From assembly GCA_016795385.1 (NCBI GenBank), contig JAEUHI010000027.1, positions 1-43,020 of the forward strand: a stretch of 43,020 nt of DNA, given 5' to 3'. The stretch's first letter is position 1. Every line of letters begins with the position of its first letter. This document shows positions 26,628 through 34,958 of this stretch, one piece after another. Source of the DNA: Verrucomicrobiales bacterium (GTDB lineage: Bacteria; Verrucomicrobiota; Verrucomicrobiia; Verrucomicrobiales; DEV007). The notes under the pieces were generated by a model. The model was not told the origin of the DNA. It made no database searches and worked only from the letters and a program-made list of their open reading frames with translations. The position numbers were made by a program, and so were the translations under genes.

Positions 26628-27530
26628 TTACGCACCGCCGATGCCCGGATTGGCAGCGTTCTTTCGGAAGGAAATCCAGCCCACCAACAGTGCGGTGCAG
26701 AGCATCAGCACGAGGCCCGCGCAGAAGAGCAGCGCCTTGTGGGAGGCGGTGGCGTAGCCCATTTCCAGCGCAATGGTGGAGGTGATCGGCCGGATCGGGT
26801 CGAAGAGGCTGCCGGGGATCTGCGGAATGTTTCCACAGACGAGGACGACGGCCATGGTCTCGCCAAGGGCGCGGGCAAGGCCCAGAAACACCCCGGTGGT
26901 GATCCCGCCCCGGGCGGCGGGCAGGGCGACGGAAACAATGGTGCGGGCGCGGCCGAGACCAAGGCCTGCGGCGGCTTGAAGGAGGGATGATGGCACGGCC
27001 TGGAGCGCGGCCTGGCTCGTCAAGGCAATGAGCGGCAGGATCATCAGAGCCAGCACAACGCCGCCCGCGAGCAGGCTTTGCCCGGGTGTCCCGGGGGCGA
27101 TGCGGAGGATCGCGGGCACGACGACCATTAGCCCCCAGAATCCGAAGATCACCGAAGGCACGCCGATGAGCAGTTCCATGATCCGCCGGTTCCACCGCGC
27201 CAGCAATGGGGGAGCATAGAAGCGATGAAAGATGGCGGATGCGAGTCCCACCGGCAGGGCGAGGGCCACGGCGAGCACGGTGACGAGGGCGGATCCCGCC
27301 AGCATCGTCACCATCCCGAATTGGGGATCGCGCTGCGAGCCGGGTTGCCATTTGGCGTCGGTGAAAAAGGCTCCGAGACGCCCCGCCTCGATCGCGGGCC
27401 AGGCTCCGGCGAAGAGGTTCCACAAAAGGAGCAACACGGTTCCCCCCGAGACCAGGGCGAACAGAGCGAGGACTCCTCCGGTGACGCGATCAACGCACCG
27501 GGACAAAGAAATGTTTCTCGACGATGCCAT
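26628..27530 (-). CDS. pstC: Phosphate ABC transporter permease
   Basis: A 300-residue membrane protein with six predicted transmembrane segments. GVPSVIFGFWGLMVVVP, the loop LLQAAAGLGLGRARTIVSVALPAARGGI and LARALGETMAVVLVCGN identify PstC. Its start lies 41 bases inside the end of pstS, an unusually long overlap that implies translational coupling. The periplasmic loop after TM1 (WQPGSQRDPQFGM) is also typical. Confidence 0.92.
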   Translation of the reverse strand: MASSRNISLSRCVDRVTGGVLALFALVSGGTVLLLLWNLFAGAWPAIEAGRLGAFFTDAKWQPGSQRDPQFGMVTMLAGSALVTVLAVALALPVGLASAIFHRFYAPPLLARWNRRIMELLIGVPSVIFGFWGLMVVVPAILRIAPGTPGQSLLAGGVVLALMILPLIALTSQAALQAVPSSLLQAAAGLGLGRARTIVSVALPAARGGITTGVFLGLARALGETMAVVLVCGNIPQIPGSLFDPIRPITSTIALEMGYATASHKALLFCAGLVLMLCTALLVGWISFRKNAANPGIGGA

Positions 27531-28317
27531 GAATCTCGGTCGACATCAGATAGTCGAGGAAGGCTTGGGCGGCTGGGGAGGTCTCTGCGCCGGTCACGAT
27601 GTTGAGAGGGCGTGTGATGGGGAACGAGCCATCCTTCACCGACTCCATTGTCGGAGTCTTGCCGTCGGTGACGACGAGCTTCACCGGCGTGCCCGCCTTT
27701 TCCTCGGCCGTTGCCGTGCCGATCGAGACGTAGCCGATCGTGTGGGGATTGCCGACCACGGAATGGATGACGTGAAGGTTTTCCCCGACGATGACATCCG
27801 CCTTCACATCGGCATGGTCGAGCCCGAGGTAATGGAGGAACACCTCGAGGGTCGAGCGACCCTCGGCCTTGTTCGCCACGACGATGGCCGCGTCGTTTCC
27901 GCCGACGTCCTTCCAGTTGGTGATCTTTTTCGTGTAGATGTCCACGAGCTGCTGTTTGTCGAGCTGCTTCACGGGATTGTCCCGGTGGAGCACGACACAA
28001 ACACCGTCCATCGCGAGGGCGTGGGCGGTCAATTTGACGGTCTCGTCTTCTTTGAGGGCGCGCGAGACCATGCCGAGATCCGCCACTCCGGAGATCGCAT
28101 CGCTGATCCCACGCGAGGAGCCGCCCGATTGCACCTCGATGCGGACACCGGGATGGGAGGCTTCGTATTCCTTCGCCGCATCGGCAACAATGGGCGCGAC
28201 CGTGCTCGATCCGGTGACCATGATCGTCCCGGAAGATTCTTTTTCGCCGCAGCCGGCGAGCAGCATCGCGGCGAGCGATGCGGCTACGACTCGGGATCGA
28301 AGGTGATCCGGCAGCAT
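27490..28317 (-). CDS. pstS: Phosphate ABC transporter substrate-binding lipoprotein
   Basis: A 275-residue periplasmic phosphate-binding protein. The signal peptide ends in a lipobox (Leu-Leu-Ala-Gly-Cys23). Phosphate-contact segments are visible as TGSSTVAP (35-42) and SGGSSRGI (64-71). Start at ATG 28317 lies 34 bases inside the upstream arsR gene, so pstS translation is coupled to arsR. It captures phosphate, and possibly arsenate, for PstCAB. Confidence 0.92.
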   Translation of the reverse strand: MLPDHLRSRVVAASLAAMLLAGCGEKESSGTIMVTGSSTVAPIVADAAKEYEASHPGVRIEVQSGGSSRGISDAISGVADLGMVSRALKEDETVKLTAHALAMDGVCVVLHRDNPVKQLDKQQLVDIYTKKITNWKDVGGNDAAIVVANKAEGRSTLEVFLHYLGLDHADVKADVIVGENLHVIHSVVGNPHTIGYVSIGTATAEEKAGTPVKLVVTDGKTPTMESVKDGSFPITRPLNIVTGAETSPAAQAFLDYLMSTEIHGIVEKHFFVPVR

Positions 28318-28604
28318 CCCAGATCGACGATTCCATCGCGTCGCCGCTTCATCGTGGGGGTGAGCTGGTAGAGCACGGCCTTTCCATCCCGCGTCGCCTC
28401 GACGATCCCGGCGTCGCGGAGACTCCGGAGATGATGCGAGAGCAGGCTCTGCTCGATCCCCAGGGCGGCCTGGATTTCCCCCACGTGGCTCGGCCCGCTC
28501 ATGAGATGCCGCACCACCGCGAGGCGCGTCTCGTCTGCCAGCGCCTTGAGACGTGCGGCACACGAGTCGGCGTTCGAGCGGGAGGAAGAGTCCGGCGTTT
28601 TCAT
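28284..28604 (-). CDS. ArsR/SmtB-family regulator heading the pst operon
   Basis: A 106-residue winged-helix repressor: recognition region IEQSLLSHHLRSLRDAGIV, wing ATRDGKAVLYQL, and a C-terminal VDLGCCRITF with a Cys-Cys pair like the one in the ArsR-GTPase fusion. An N-terminal Cys15 lies in SNADSCAARLKAL. ATG 28604 (MKTPDSSS) is preferred to a GTG at 28634. The gene overlaps pstS and stands behind an SmtB-like operator, so it probably autoregulates and represses the pst genes. Effector could be a metal, arsenite or another ligand; sequence does not settle this. Confidence 0.88.
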   Translation of the reverse strand: MKTPDSSSRSNADSCAARLKALADETRLAVVRHLMSGPSHVGEIQAALGIEQSLLSHHLRSLRDAGIVEATRDGKAVLYQLTPTMKRRRDGIVDLGCCRITFDPES

Positions 28605-28648
28605 GGGAAGAGGGCGGGGGAGAAGGATGGTCACCTCGGCGGTCTTTC

Positions 28649-28684
28649 ATATGAACGTTCGTATAAATGAACGAATATTCATAT
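28649..28684. promoter_or_regulatory. 36-bp ArsR/SmtB-type operator upstream of arsR-pst
   Basis: A nearly symmetric AT-rich dyad with ends ATATGAA and TTCATAT. It contains TGAACGAATATTCA (28668-28681), which differs in one base from the CzrA/SmtB-type operator core TGAACAAATATTCA as recalled, plus a second TGAACGTTCG element at 28652. It lies 45 bp upstream of the arsR start and is the best candidate for autoregulation. Confidence 0.75.
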
Positions 28685-28852
28685 TTGGCAATGCCCGAGT
28701 TGGCGGTTCTTTCCGCCGGCATCGTGCCACGTTCGCGACGTTGTGGCAAGGCGGATGGGAAAGCGCGCGCGGAAATCACGTGATCCGCCCTACGTGATGC
28801 GGTATCGGACCGGCTTTGCCTCGGGCGCCCCTTTTGTGTTAGGCGAAAAGGC

Positions 28853-30202
28853 ATGGATCGACGTCATTTTCTCAAGTCTGCCGCCCCCGTCGCCGCCGCG
28901 AGCCCGCTCGCCGGTGCTTTCGGCCAGGAATCCGCCGCATCGACTGATCCGGTGAAGCGCCTCACGGAGAACCTCAATCCCGTCATGCAGAAGGCGCGCG
29001 ATGCGGCCCTCGCCGTGCTGCAACCTTCGGCGAACGACTTGCAGCATGGCCTCGAGCTCCATGCCGACGCCCTCGTTTTCGATGCCTATGGATTCTCTCC
29101 GCGCTGCGCGATCGACGGCGAGGCCCTCAAGGCCGCGGTGATGGCGGGAGCCTCGGATGTCGAGCTCGATGACATGCGCGAGGACATGAGCATGACCCGT
29201 TGTGTCACTTCCGAAGCCGAACGGGCGGAGTATCTGGACGGATGGCGTGCCTCGGGCGTCACCTGCATTTTCCAGAATGCGGGGCAGGAATGTCAGGATC
29301 CGATGCGTCTGCTGAAGCGTCTCGCCCATTTCACCTACACCACCGACCACCTCCGCGAGCTCGTCGCGAAGGCGGTGACGCCCGGCGATGTGGAGGAGGC
29401 GAAAGCGGCGGGAAAACACTGCCTCTATTTCACCGGCAACGGCGTGCCACTGACGCAGGATTGGCTCTCGATCCCTGACGAACTCCGCTACCTGAAGATC
29501 TTCCATCACCTCGGCATCCGCATGATGCATCTCACCTACCAGCGCCGGAACATGATCGGCGATGGCTGTGCCGAGACGTCCAACGCCGGATTGAGCGACT
29601 TCGGCCGAGCCGTGATCGCTGAGATGAACCGCGTCGGTGTCATCCCCGATTGCGCGCACTCCGGCTGGCAGACGAGCCTCGAGGCGGCGAAAGCCTCGTC
29701 GAAACCCGTCGTGGCGAGCCATTCCACGGCGGCGGCGCTGCATCCCCACATCCGCAGCAAACCCGACGAGGTGATCCAGGCGCTCGCCGATACGGGAGGT
29801 TACATCGGGATCTGCTGCATCTCGCGTTTCCTGCGCGGCAAGGGAGATCTCAATGCCTTCCTCGATCACATCGACCACGTCGCGAAGAAGTTCGGCGTCG
29901 ATCACGTCGCCATCGGCACCGACATCGCCTATACATCGAGGAACAGCGCCGAAGAAAGCAAGAAGGCGGCGATCGGAGGCCTGCGGCGAAAACGCGAGGA
30001 TTTCCGATCGCTCTGGCCGAAGGATGATTTTGTCGCGACCGAACAGGCCGACCTCAGCATCGCCTGGACGAACTGGCCGCTCTACACCGTCGGCCTCGTG
30101 CAACGTGGATACTCCGACGACGACATCCGCAAAATCCTCGGCGGGAATGTGATGCGGGTGTTGCGGGCGACGGAAGGGGAGGCGGTGAGCGGTAAGCAGT
30201 GA
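28853..30202 (+). CDS. Peptidase M19 (membrane dipeptidase) homologue with altered metal site
   Basis: A 449-residue protein with a Tat-type signal (RRHFLKSAAP). The C-terminal two thirds follow the renal dipeptidase family: IPDCAHSGW (His269), VVASHSTAAAL (His290) and GVDHVAIGTDI (Asp357) match conserved metal or active-site positions. The first HxD motif (normally D-G-H-N-D) is FDAYGF at 76-81, the bridging glutamate region reads FTGNG (193-197), and the catalytic His segment LTH is LTY (229). If these alignments hold, it lacks a full binuclear zinc site and may be a divergent enzyme or a non-catalytic homologue. The last codons run into a 7-bp repeat. Confidence 0.8.
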   Translation: MDRRHFLKSAAPVAAASPLAGAFGQESAASTDPVKRLTENLNPVMQKARDAALAVLQPSANDLQHGLELHADALVFDAYGFSPRCAIDGEALKAAVMAGASDVELDDMREDMSMTRCVTSEAERAEYLDGWRASGVTCIFQNAGQECQDPMRLLKRLAHFTYTTDHLRELVAKAVTPGDVEEAKAAGKHCLYFTGNGVPLTQDWLSIPDELRYLKIFHHLGIRMMHLTYQRRNMIGDGCAETSNAGLSDFGRAVIAEMNRVGVIPDCAHSGWQTSLEAAKASSKPVVASHSTAAALHPHIRSKPDEVIQALADTGGYIGICCISRFLRGKGDLNAFLDHIDHVAKKFGVDHVAIGTDIAYTSRNSAEESKKAAIGGLRRKREDFRSLWPKDDFVATEQADLSIAWTNWPLYTVGLVQRGYSDDDIRKILGGNVMRVLRATEGEAVSGKQ

Positions 30203-30369
30203 TCGGTAAGCAGTGAGCAGTGAGCAGTGAGCAGTGAGCAGTGAGCAGTCAGGGGTGGAATGTGGATCGATCACCGATTACCGATTACCGATTACCGATT
30301 ACCGATTACCGATTACCGATCACCGATCACCGATCACCGATCACCGATTACCGATTACCGATTACCGAC
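30184..30369. repeat. Two 7-bp tandem repeat arrays in inverted arrangement
   Basis: About seven copies of AGCAGTG (30195-30250) are followed, after about 25 bp, by about 14 copies of TACCGAT/CACCGAT (30268-30366). GATCGGTAAG elements in the left array are inverted relatives of the right array's unit. The array provides the stop codon of the M19 gene on one side and of the DgoK gene on the other. Confidence 0.9.
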
Positions 30370-31250
30370 ACCATCCCCTGAAGGTGCATGTCTTCGAGGA
30401 CCTGCACATGGGGAATGCCGAGGAGTTCCAGCGCCGTGCCGGTGGCGAATGCAGCCGGGGAATCCCCGACGAGATGCACGGGGAGATCGTCGGCGTAGTC
30501 GAGCGCCTCGCGCAATTCATGACCGATGAGCAGGCCCGAGACGAAACTCCGCACCTCCGAAGGCGCGAGCCGGTCCGCGAGCATGTGGGTGCGGCCGAGG
30601 AAAAGCTGGTGGAGAAGCCCGCCCGGCAGCGACGAGGCCTCGAGGCCGCGGGCAAAGGCCTCGCTCCCGGGATCGGCGGGCGTGCCGTCGCCGCTGATGA
30701 GGCTGCCGTGGGTGAGCCGCTCGTAGGCTTCTCCCGTCAGCCAGGTGCGGAAGCCGCGGATCGCGCCATCCTGACAAATCACCCATTTCGAATGCGTGCC
30801 CGGCAGGCAGACGACCGCGCCTTCGTGGGGCAGCGATCCGAGCAGTCCCGCGATCTGTGTTTCCTCGCCGCGCATCACGTCCGTGGTGTGGTTGTCAGGA
30901 TCATCGCATCGCACCCCGGGAACGATGAGAACTTCACCGAAGCTATCGCATGGCACCGCGACCATGGCCGCGGCGAGATCGGCCACCGAGCAGGGTGCTG
31001 ACACATAGGGTGCCTCGACCCAGCCTTCGCGGGCACCGATCATGCCGCTCATGAGGACGCGCGCGTCGGGATGGGTGTGTTTCCAGGCGGCACAGTGCAG
31101 GGCGAGGATCGCGTCGCAGTCGCGTCCATCGAGATGTCGGATGCCGTCGGGAGATGCTGTCGAGGCGACGACTTTCCCCTCCACGACCAGCTTGGCGCGG
31201 AAATGGGTCGAGCCCCAGTCGACGGCGATGAGGGGAGGGGGAGGGTTCAT
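30348..31250 (-). CDS. dgoK: 2-dehydro-3-deoxygalactonokinase
   Basis: A 300-residue kinase of the DgoK family (PF05035), which phosphorylates 2-keto-3-deoxygalactonate in the De Ley-Doudoroff pathway. AVDWGSTHFRAKLV at the N-terminus and VVCLPGTHSKWV near the middle are diagnostic. Its last residues (VIGNR) and stop codon are encoded by the heptamer repeat, so its natural C-terminus may have been altered. It overlaps the upstream hydrolase gene by 4 bases. No aldolase (dgoA) or dehydratase (dgoD) is seen here, so the rest of the pathway must be elsewhere. Confidence 0.88.
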   Translation of the reverse strand: MNPPPPLIAVDWGSTHFRAKLVVEGKVVASTASPDGIRHLDGRDCDAILALHCAAWKHTHPDARVLMSGMIGAREGWVEAPYVSAPCSVADLAAAMVAVPCDSFGEVLIVPGVRCDDPDNHTTDVMRGEETQIAGLLGSLPHEGAVVCLPGTHSKWVICQDGAIRGFRTWLTGEAYERLTHGSLISGDGTPADPGSEAFARGLEASSLPGGLLHQLFLGRTHMLADRLAPSEVRSFVSGLLIGHELREALDYADDLPVHLVGDSPAAFATGTALELLGIPHVQVLEDMHLQGMVSVIGNR

Positions 31251-32137
31251 TGGATCGTGTTTGAACGTTTGCCCTCATCGACAAACGAGATCGCCTGATC
31301 CAGCCACGCGGCCGGGGGCAGGCTGTGGCCTTGGCCGGGGATGTCGAAGACACGCGCGTGGGCGAAGCCTTCCTTTTGAAAGCCGTTTTCGAAAGCCCCG
31401 AGCGTGTTGGGTCGGTTGAAATCCTTTTCACCGGTGATGAGGGCGAAGCGGCAGCTCTTTTTGACGAGGGGGAGGAGGTCTTCGTCAGGCAGGTAGCTGA
31501 GGCCATAGACCTTGCCATCGGGCGCGGCGACGTCGGTGTAGAAATTGACGCCCATGCAGCAGATCGTGCCGCTGAACATCTCGCCCCAGGCGACCCCGAG
31601 CATGCTCGCGACGCGGCTGCCGCCGGAAAAGCCGGAGACATAGACGCGGCGCCCGTCGATGGGGAGTTGCTGACGGACGTTGTGGTTCGCATCAACGGCG
31701 AGGCGGACGCGATCGAAAATGTTGCGGGGATTGCCGGAGCGGTTCGCCCCGATGCAGACGAGTTGGTGTTTGGTCAGGACCTTTTCCCACTCCTCCGGGA
31801 TCTTGGGCGCGTCTCCCGCGTCGATCCAGATGAAAAGCCCGAGCGGGGATTTTCCAACCCAATCCCCGGGCAGGAGGATGCGGAAGCTCTCCATTGTGAC
31901 ATCGTAGGCCGGGGGATCCTCGGCCGCCATGAGCCTGTAACGGACCTGGATCGGATCGGCCGATTGCGGCGGAGATTCGCGAAATCGCACCGTGCTCCAA
32001 ACGCCGGCTTCAAGCTTCGCCAGAGGGACGTCCGGAGTCGCCGCTTCCTGCCCGAGAAGGGCGGGGGCAAGGAGCAGGGCGGGGATGAGGCCGGAAAGCG
32101 CTTTCACCGTGCCAGCAAACCCGTTTTTCCCGCGCAT
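31247..32137 (-). CDS. Secreted alpha/beta hydrolase (esterase or depolymerase-like)
   Basis: A 296-residue exported protein (signal peptide about 1-30). A catalytic triad is readable: Ser171 in GFSGGS, Asp239 in GEKDFN and His271 in GQGHSLP. The layout resembles PHB-depolymerase/acetyl-esterase-type enzymes (YVSGFSGGSRVA, ITGEKDFNRP). The frame is open upstream but only the start at 32137 gives the signal peptide. It is translationally coupled to dgoK, suggesting the hydrolase could release a sugar acid or ester that feeds that route, which is inference. Confidence 0.82.
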   Translation of the reverse strand: MRGKNGFAGTVKALSGLIPALLLAPALLGQEAATPDVPLAKLEAGVWSTVRFRESPPQSADPIQVRYRLMAAEDPPAYDVTMESFRILLPGDWVGKSPLGLFIWIDAGDAPKIPEEWEKVLTKHQLVCIGANRSGNPRNIFDRVRLAVDANHNVRQQLPIDGRRVYVSGFSGGSRVASMLGVAWGEMFSGTICCMGVNFYTDVAAPDGKVYGLSYLPDEDLLPLVKKSCRFALITGEKDFNRPNTLGAFENGFQKEGFAHARVFDIPGQGHSLPPAAWLDQAISFVDEGKRSNTIQ

Positions 32138-32235
32138 GGCAAGCCGGGCCTCGGGAAGGGCGCGGTTGCGCTCGAAAATCCGGCATCCGGACCACAGGCA
32201 GCGGTGTAATGTCGAAGACCTGTCATCCCTGATCG

Positions 32236-32961
32236 ATGGCCCTCTCCGCATCCCAGTCACTTCCCGGCATTCCTGCAAGAGGTCTTGTGGCGCTCGCCCT
32301 TTTCCTTTCGATCGCCTCGTGGCTGGATGGTCAGGAGGCTCCCTTGATACGGGACGGCGTCCTCCCCGAGCCCGTCAGCGAGGCCGACTACTCTGCCTTG
32401 AAAACGAGTTCACCCTTTCTCCGCTCGCTCGATCTTTCGCAGACGCTCAAGCTCACCGGGGTTGCGCGGATCGAGGGTCAGCTCTACGCGACCTTGGTCG
32501 ACCGCGAATCCAAAAAGACCCATCTCGTCTCCCAGGCGGCGAATCCGGAAGGTTGGCGCATGGTCGCCGTCGGGGGCAATCAGGCCGATCTGACCACCGT
32601 CACCGCCGAGATCGCCATGGCGAGCGGCGAGGTTTTTGCGGTGCGTTATGACGAGCAACAGCTCAGCCCGCCCGAGCCGCGTCCCGGTGGGCCGGGGAGT
32701 CCCGGGGGAGGGGAAATACGCCGCGATGCCAACGGCCGCCCCATCTACACGAATTTCCGCGAAGGCATCTCCGGCGATGGGTTCCGTGGTCCTCCGCCTC
32801 CGGAGATGGTGGCGAAGCTCGAGCGCCTCGATGACCAGACCCGAGAGCGTCTCATCCAGGGCATCCGCGAATATCGCGACAAAAATCCCAACGTCAGCAG
32901 CGAGGAACGGCAGAAGCTCTTCACCCGCATGGTGGACGAGGAATTGCGGCGGAGGAGGTGA
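32236..32961 (+). CDS. Secreted protein of unknown function
   Basis: A 241-residue protein with an N-terminal hydrophobic signal (about 1-32). Residues 50-135 form a beta-rich segment (SQTLKLTGVARIEGQLYATLVDRES) followed by a Pro/Gly-rich linker (about 144-158) and an Arg/Glu-rich helical tail. I do not recognise the family. It is divergent from the hydrolase gene by about 100 bp and convergent with the Uma2 gene. The pattern of a short secreted beta domain plus charged tail suggests a periplasmic accessory protein, but nothing more specific can be said. Confidence 0.7.
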   Translation: MALSASQSLPGIPARGLVALALFLSIASWLDGQEAPLIRDGVLPEPVSEADYSALKTSSPFLRSLDLSQTLKLTGVARIEGQLYATLVDRESKKTHLVSQAANPEGWRMVAVGGNQADLTTVTAEIAMASGEVFAVRYDEQQLSPPEPRPGGPGSPGGGEIRRDANGRPIYTNFREGISGDGFRGPPPPEMVAKLERLDDQTRERLIQGIREYRDKNPNVSSEERQKLFTRMVDEELRRRR

Positions 32962-32999
32962 GGTCGGGGTAAGTCACCGTCAGCTTATCGCCGCCGCCT

Positions 33000-33557
33000 T
33001 CACTCCATCACGTAGAGGTCGGCGAGCGGGGATCGGAAGCCGAGGCACTCCAGGCCGACGACACCTTCAGGAGCACCCTCTTCCTTTTGCCACCCGTTTT
33101 TCCGCCGGTAGATCCAGGCCTGCGGTTTCGCGGCATCCTGCCCGATGATGAGGTACTCCTCCAGCGATTCGATCTGCTGATAGGCAAACAGCTTTTCGAC
33201 GTGGTCGGACTTGTAGTCGGTCATCACCTCGACGATCACCTTCGGACGGCATTTGAAGGCCGGTTCACGGTCGCCGGGGTCGCACACGACCATGATGTCG
33301 GGGTAGTAGAAGAGGTCCTGGAGATTGAGCTTGAGCCTCACCTTCATATCCCCTTTGAACACCCGGCATCCTTGCCCACGAAGGTGTGCCAGGATTGCCG
33401 CGAAGAGATTTCCCGCGACGACTTCATGGTCTTCGCTTGCCCCTGCCGTGGCGTAGACCTGGCCGGCGATGTATTCGTGCCGTTCCTCCGCGAGGGTTTC
33501 GCCATCGAGGTAATCGTCAACAGAGAGGAAGTGCTCTCTTTTCAATGCGCCGGACAT
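33000..33557 (-). CDS. Uma2-family putative restriction endonuclease-fold protein
   Basis: A 185-residue member of the Uma2/DUF820 family (PD-(D/E)XK fold). YYPDIMVVCDP (Asp87) and PKVIVEVMTDYKSDHVEKLFAYQ (Glu110, Lys122) match the nuclease-like active site, and the N-terminus LSVDDYLDGE...ERHEYIAGQVYA is a typical Uma2 opening. Biological role of the family is unsettled; many copies occur per genome in cyanobacteria and some other phyla. The ATG at 33557 is clear; longer upstream frame lacks family sequence. No methyltransferase or other restriction partner is near. Confidence 0.88.
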   Translation of the reverse strand: MSGALKREHFLSVDDYLDGETLAEERHEYIAGQVYATAGASEDHEVVAGNLFAAILAHLRGQGCRVFKGDMKVRLKLNLQDLFYYPDIMVVCDPGDREPAFKCRPKVIVEVMTDYKSDHVEKLFAYQQIESLEEYLIIGQDAAKPQAWIYRRKNGWQKEEGAPEGVVGLECLGFRSPLADLYVME

Positions 33558-33778
33558 GATTCGATCCTGCCATGAAACCGGCGGGTTCGCAGGGATTTTT
33601 TCAAGGACCTCGTTCCCGGATGCGGAGGAGCCAAGGTGCGGGAAGCTACCCCGCTGCCCGACCCAACCCTCTTGAATCCCCGACCCGACCCTGTTCCATC
33701 GGGAGCCACCTCCAGCCCGCACTGATCGCGCCATTTTCCCGTCTCGACATCGCGGGGAAAAAATGAGATGCACGCCGC

Positions 33779-34840
33779 ATGCAAAGGAACCGCCTTCTCT
33801 CGGCCCGGGTCGCTCCGGGCATCGCTCTCGTTGTCGCCACGGCATCGATTTTCCATGTAACCCAACGTAAGGAACCCGCCCCGTCTCCGGCTCCGGAAGC
33901 GGCCGTGGCGGGCTGGACGATCGGTCCCGATCCGCTGAAACTGCCCGAAGGCATGCCCGAACTGGGCAATCAGCACGGCGATGTCGCGATTGCCTCGAAC
34001 GGCGACATCTACGTGAGCCTGATGGCGGGTCTCCGCTCGGGCGTGCAGGTCTACTCGGCCGACGGCACCTACCTGCGCAACGTGAAGAACGCGCCGACGG
34101 ATTTCCACGGCTTCGTCATCCACAAGGGAGCGGACGGGGAATTCATCTACGGACCACAACTCAACGCCGGCAAAATCGTGAAGCTCACTCTTGAGGGCGA
34201 CGTCGTCATGACCATTCCCGGCGAGTCCATCCCCAAGGAATACTGGCAGGTGAATCCGAAGAACCAGCAGGCCGCACTGCGCCTCACCGGCTGCACCGTG
34301 GCGCAAAACGGGGACATCTTCGTGACGGACGGATACGCCTCGGACCGGGTGCACCGCTTCAATGCCAAAGGCGAATACCTCGCCACCTTCGGAGGCAAGG
34401 CGGCTCCTTACAACTTCAAGACCCTTCACAAGATCGCGATCGACCACCGCTTTGATCCCCCCCGCCTCGTCGGGACGGACCGGGCCAACAATCGTGTCGT
34501 GCATCTCTCGCTCGAGGGGGAAGTGATCGGCGAGATCGCGACCGATCTCCTCATGCCGGCCGCCGCGGTGGTGCAGGGCGACTTGCTCGCGGTGGGCGAG
34601 ATCAAGGGCCGCGTCACGATCTTCGACAAGGAGAACCGCGTCGTGGCGCGTCTCGGTGAAAACACGAATCCCCAGGAAGTCGGGACGAACAAGATCGAGC
34701 CGACGCAATGGAAACCCGGCGTGGTCAATGCGCCCCACGGCGTCGCCTTCAGCCCGGCAGGGGATCTCTACGTCTCGGAATACAGCGTGCACGGACGGGT
34801 CTTGAAGTTCTCGAAAGCCACTGCGGTGGCGGCGCGCTGA
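33779..34840 (+). CDS. Secreted NHL-type beta-propeller protein
   Basis: A 353-residue protein with an N-terminal membrane or signal segment (about 10-30), a proline-rich linker (32-40) and six or so propeller blades: GDVAIASNGDIYVS, GCTVAQNGDIFVTDGYASDRVHRFNAKGEYLATFG, IDHRFDPPRLVGTDRANNRVVHLSLEG, HGVAFSPAGDLYVSEY. These match NHL repeats. Enzymatic function (for example peptidyl-amidating lyase-like) is not evident. It ends shortly before a REP-like element and a rho-independent terminator, so it is probably monocistronic. Confidence 0.82.
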   Translation: MQRNRLLSARVAPGIALVVATASIFHVTQRKEPAPSPAPEAAVAGWTIGPDPLKLPEGMPELGNQHGDVAIASNGDIYVSLMAGLRSGVQVYSADGTYLRNVKNAPTDFHGFVIHKGADGEFIYGPQLNAGKIVKLTLEGDVVMTIPGESIPKEYWQVNPKNQQAALRLTGCTVAQNGDIFVTDGYASDRVHRFNAKGEYLATFGGKAAPYNFKTLHKIAIDHRFDPPRLVGTDRANNRVVHLSLEGEVIGEIATDLLMPAAAVVQGDLLAVGEIKGRVTIFDKENRVVARLGENTNPQEVGTNKIEPTQWKPGVVNAPHGVAFSPAGDLYVSEYSVHGRVLKFSKATAVAAR

Positions 34841-34843
34841 CCA

Positions 34844-34908
34844 AATGTGGCTGCGACTTTAGTCGCAGGCTCGCATGGGAAGGTTTCGATCGAAGTCGAA
34901 ACCACATT
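34844..34908. repeat. REP-like palindromic element with nested hairpins
   Basis: A 65-bp unit bounded by AATGTGG and CCACATT. Inside are two perfect stem-loops: TGCGACT-TT-AGTCGCA (34852-34867) and GGTTTCGA...TCGAAACC (34882-34903). This cruciform layout is typical of REP/BIME-type mobile palindromes. Only one copy is present in the window. Confidence 0.7.
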
Positions 34909-34958
34909 GAGACCCAACGAGTGATTGACGCCCTTTCCACAATGAGACAGGATGCGCC

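Noticed and set aside
28660..28860. Small frame starting in the arsR operator region
   Set aside because: It crosses the operator and promoter area and shows no family sequence.
30268..30366. CRISPR array
   Set aside because: The repeats are 7 bp, directly adjacent and without unique spacers; no cas genes are present.
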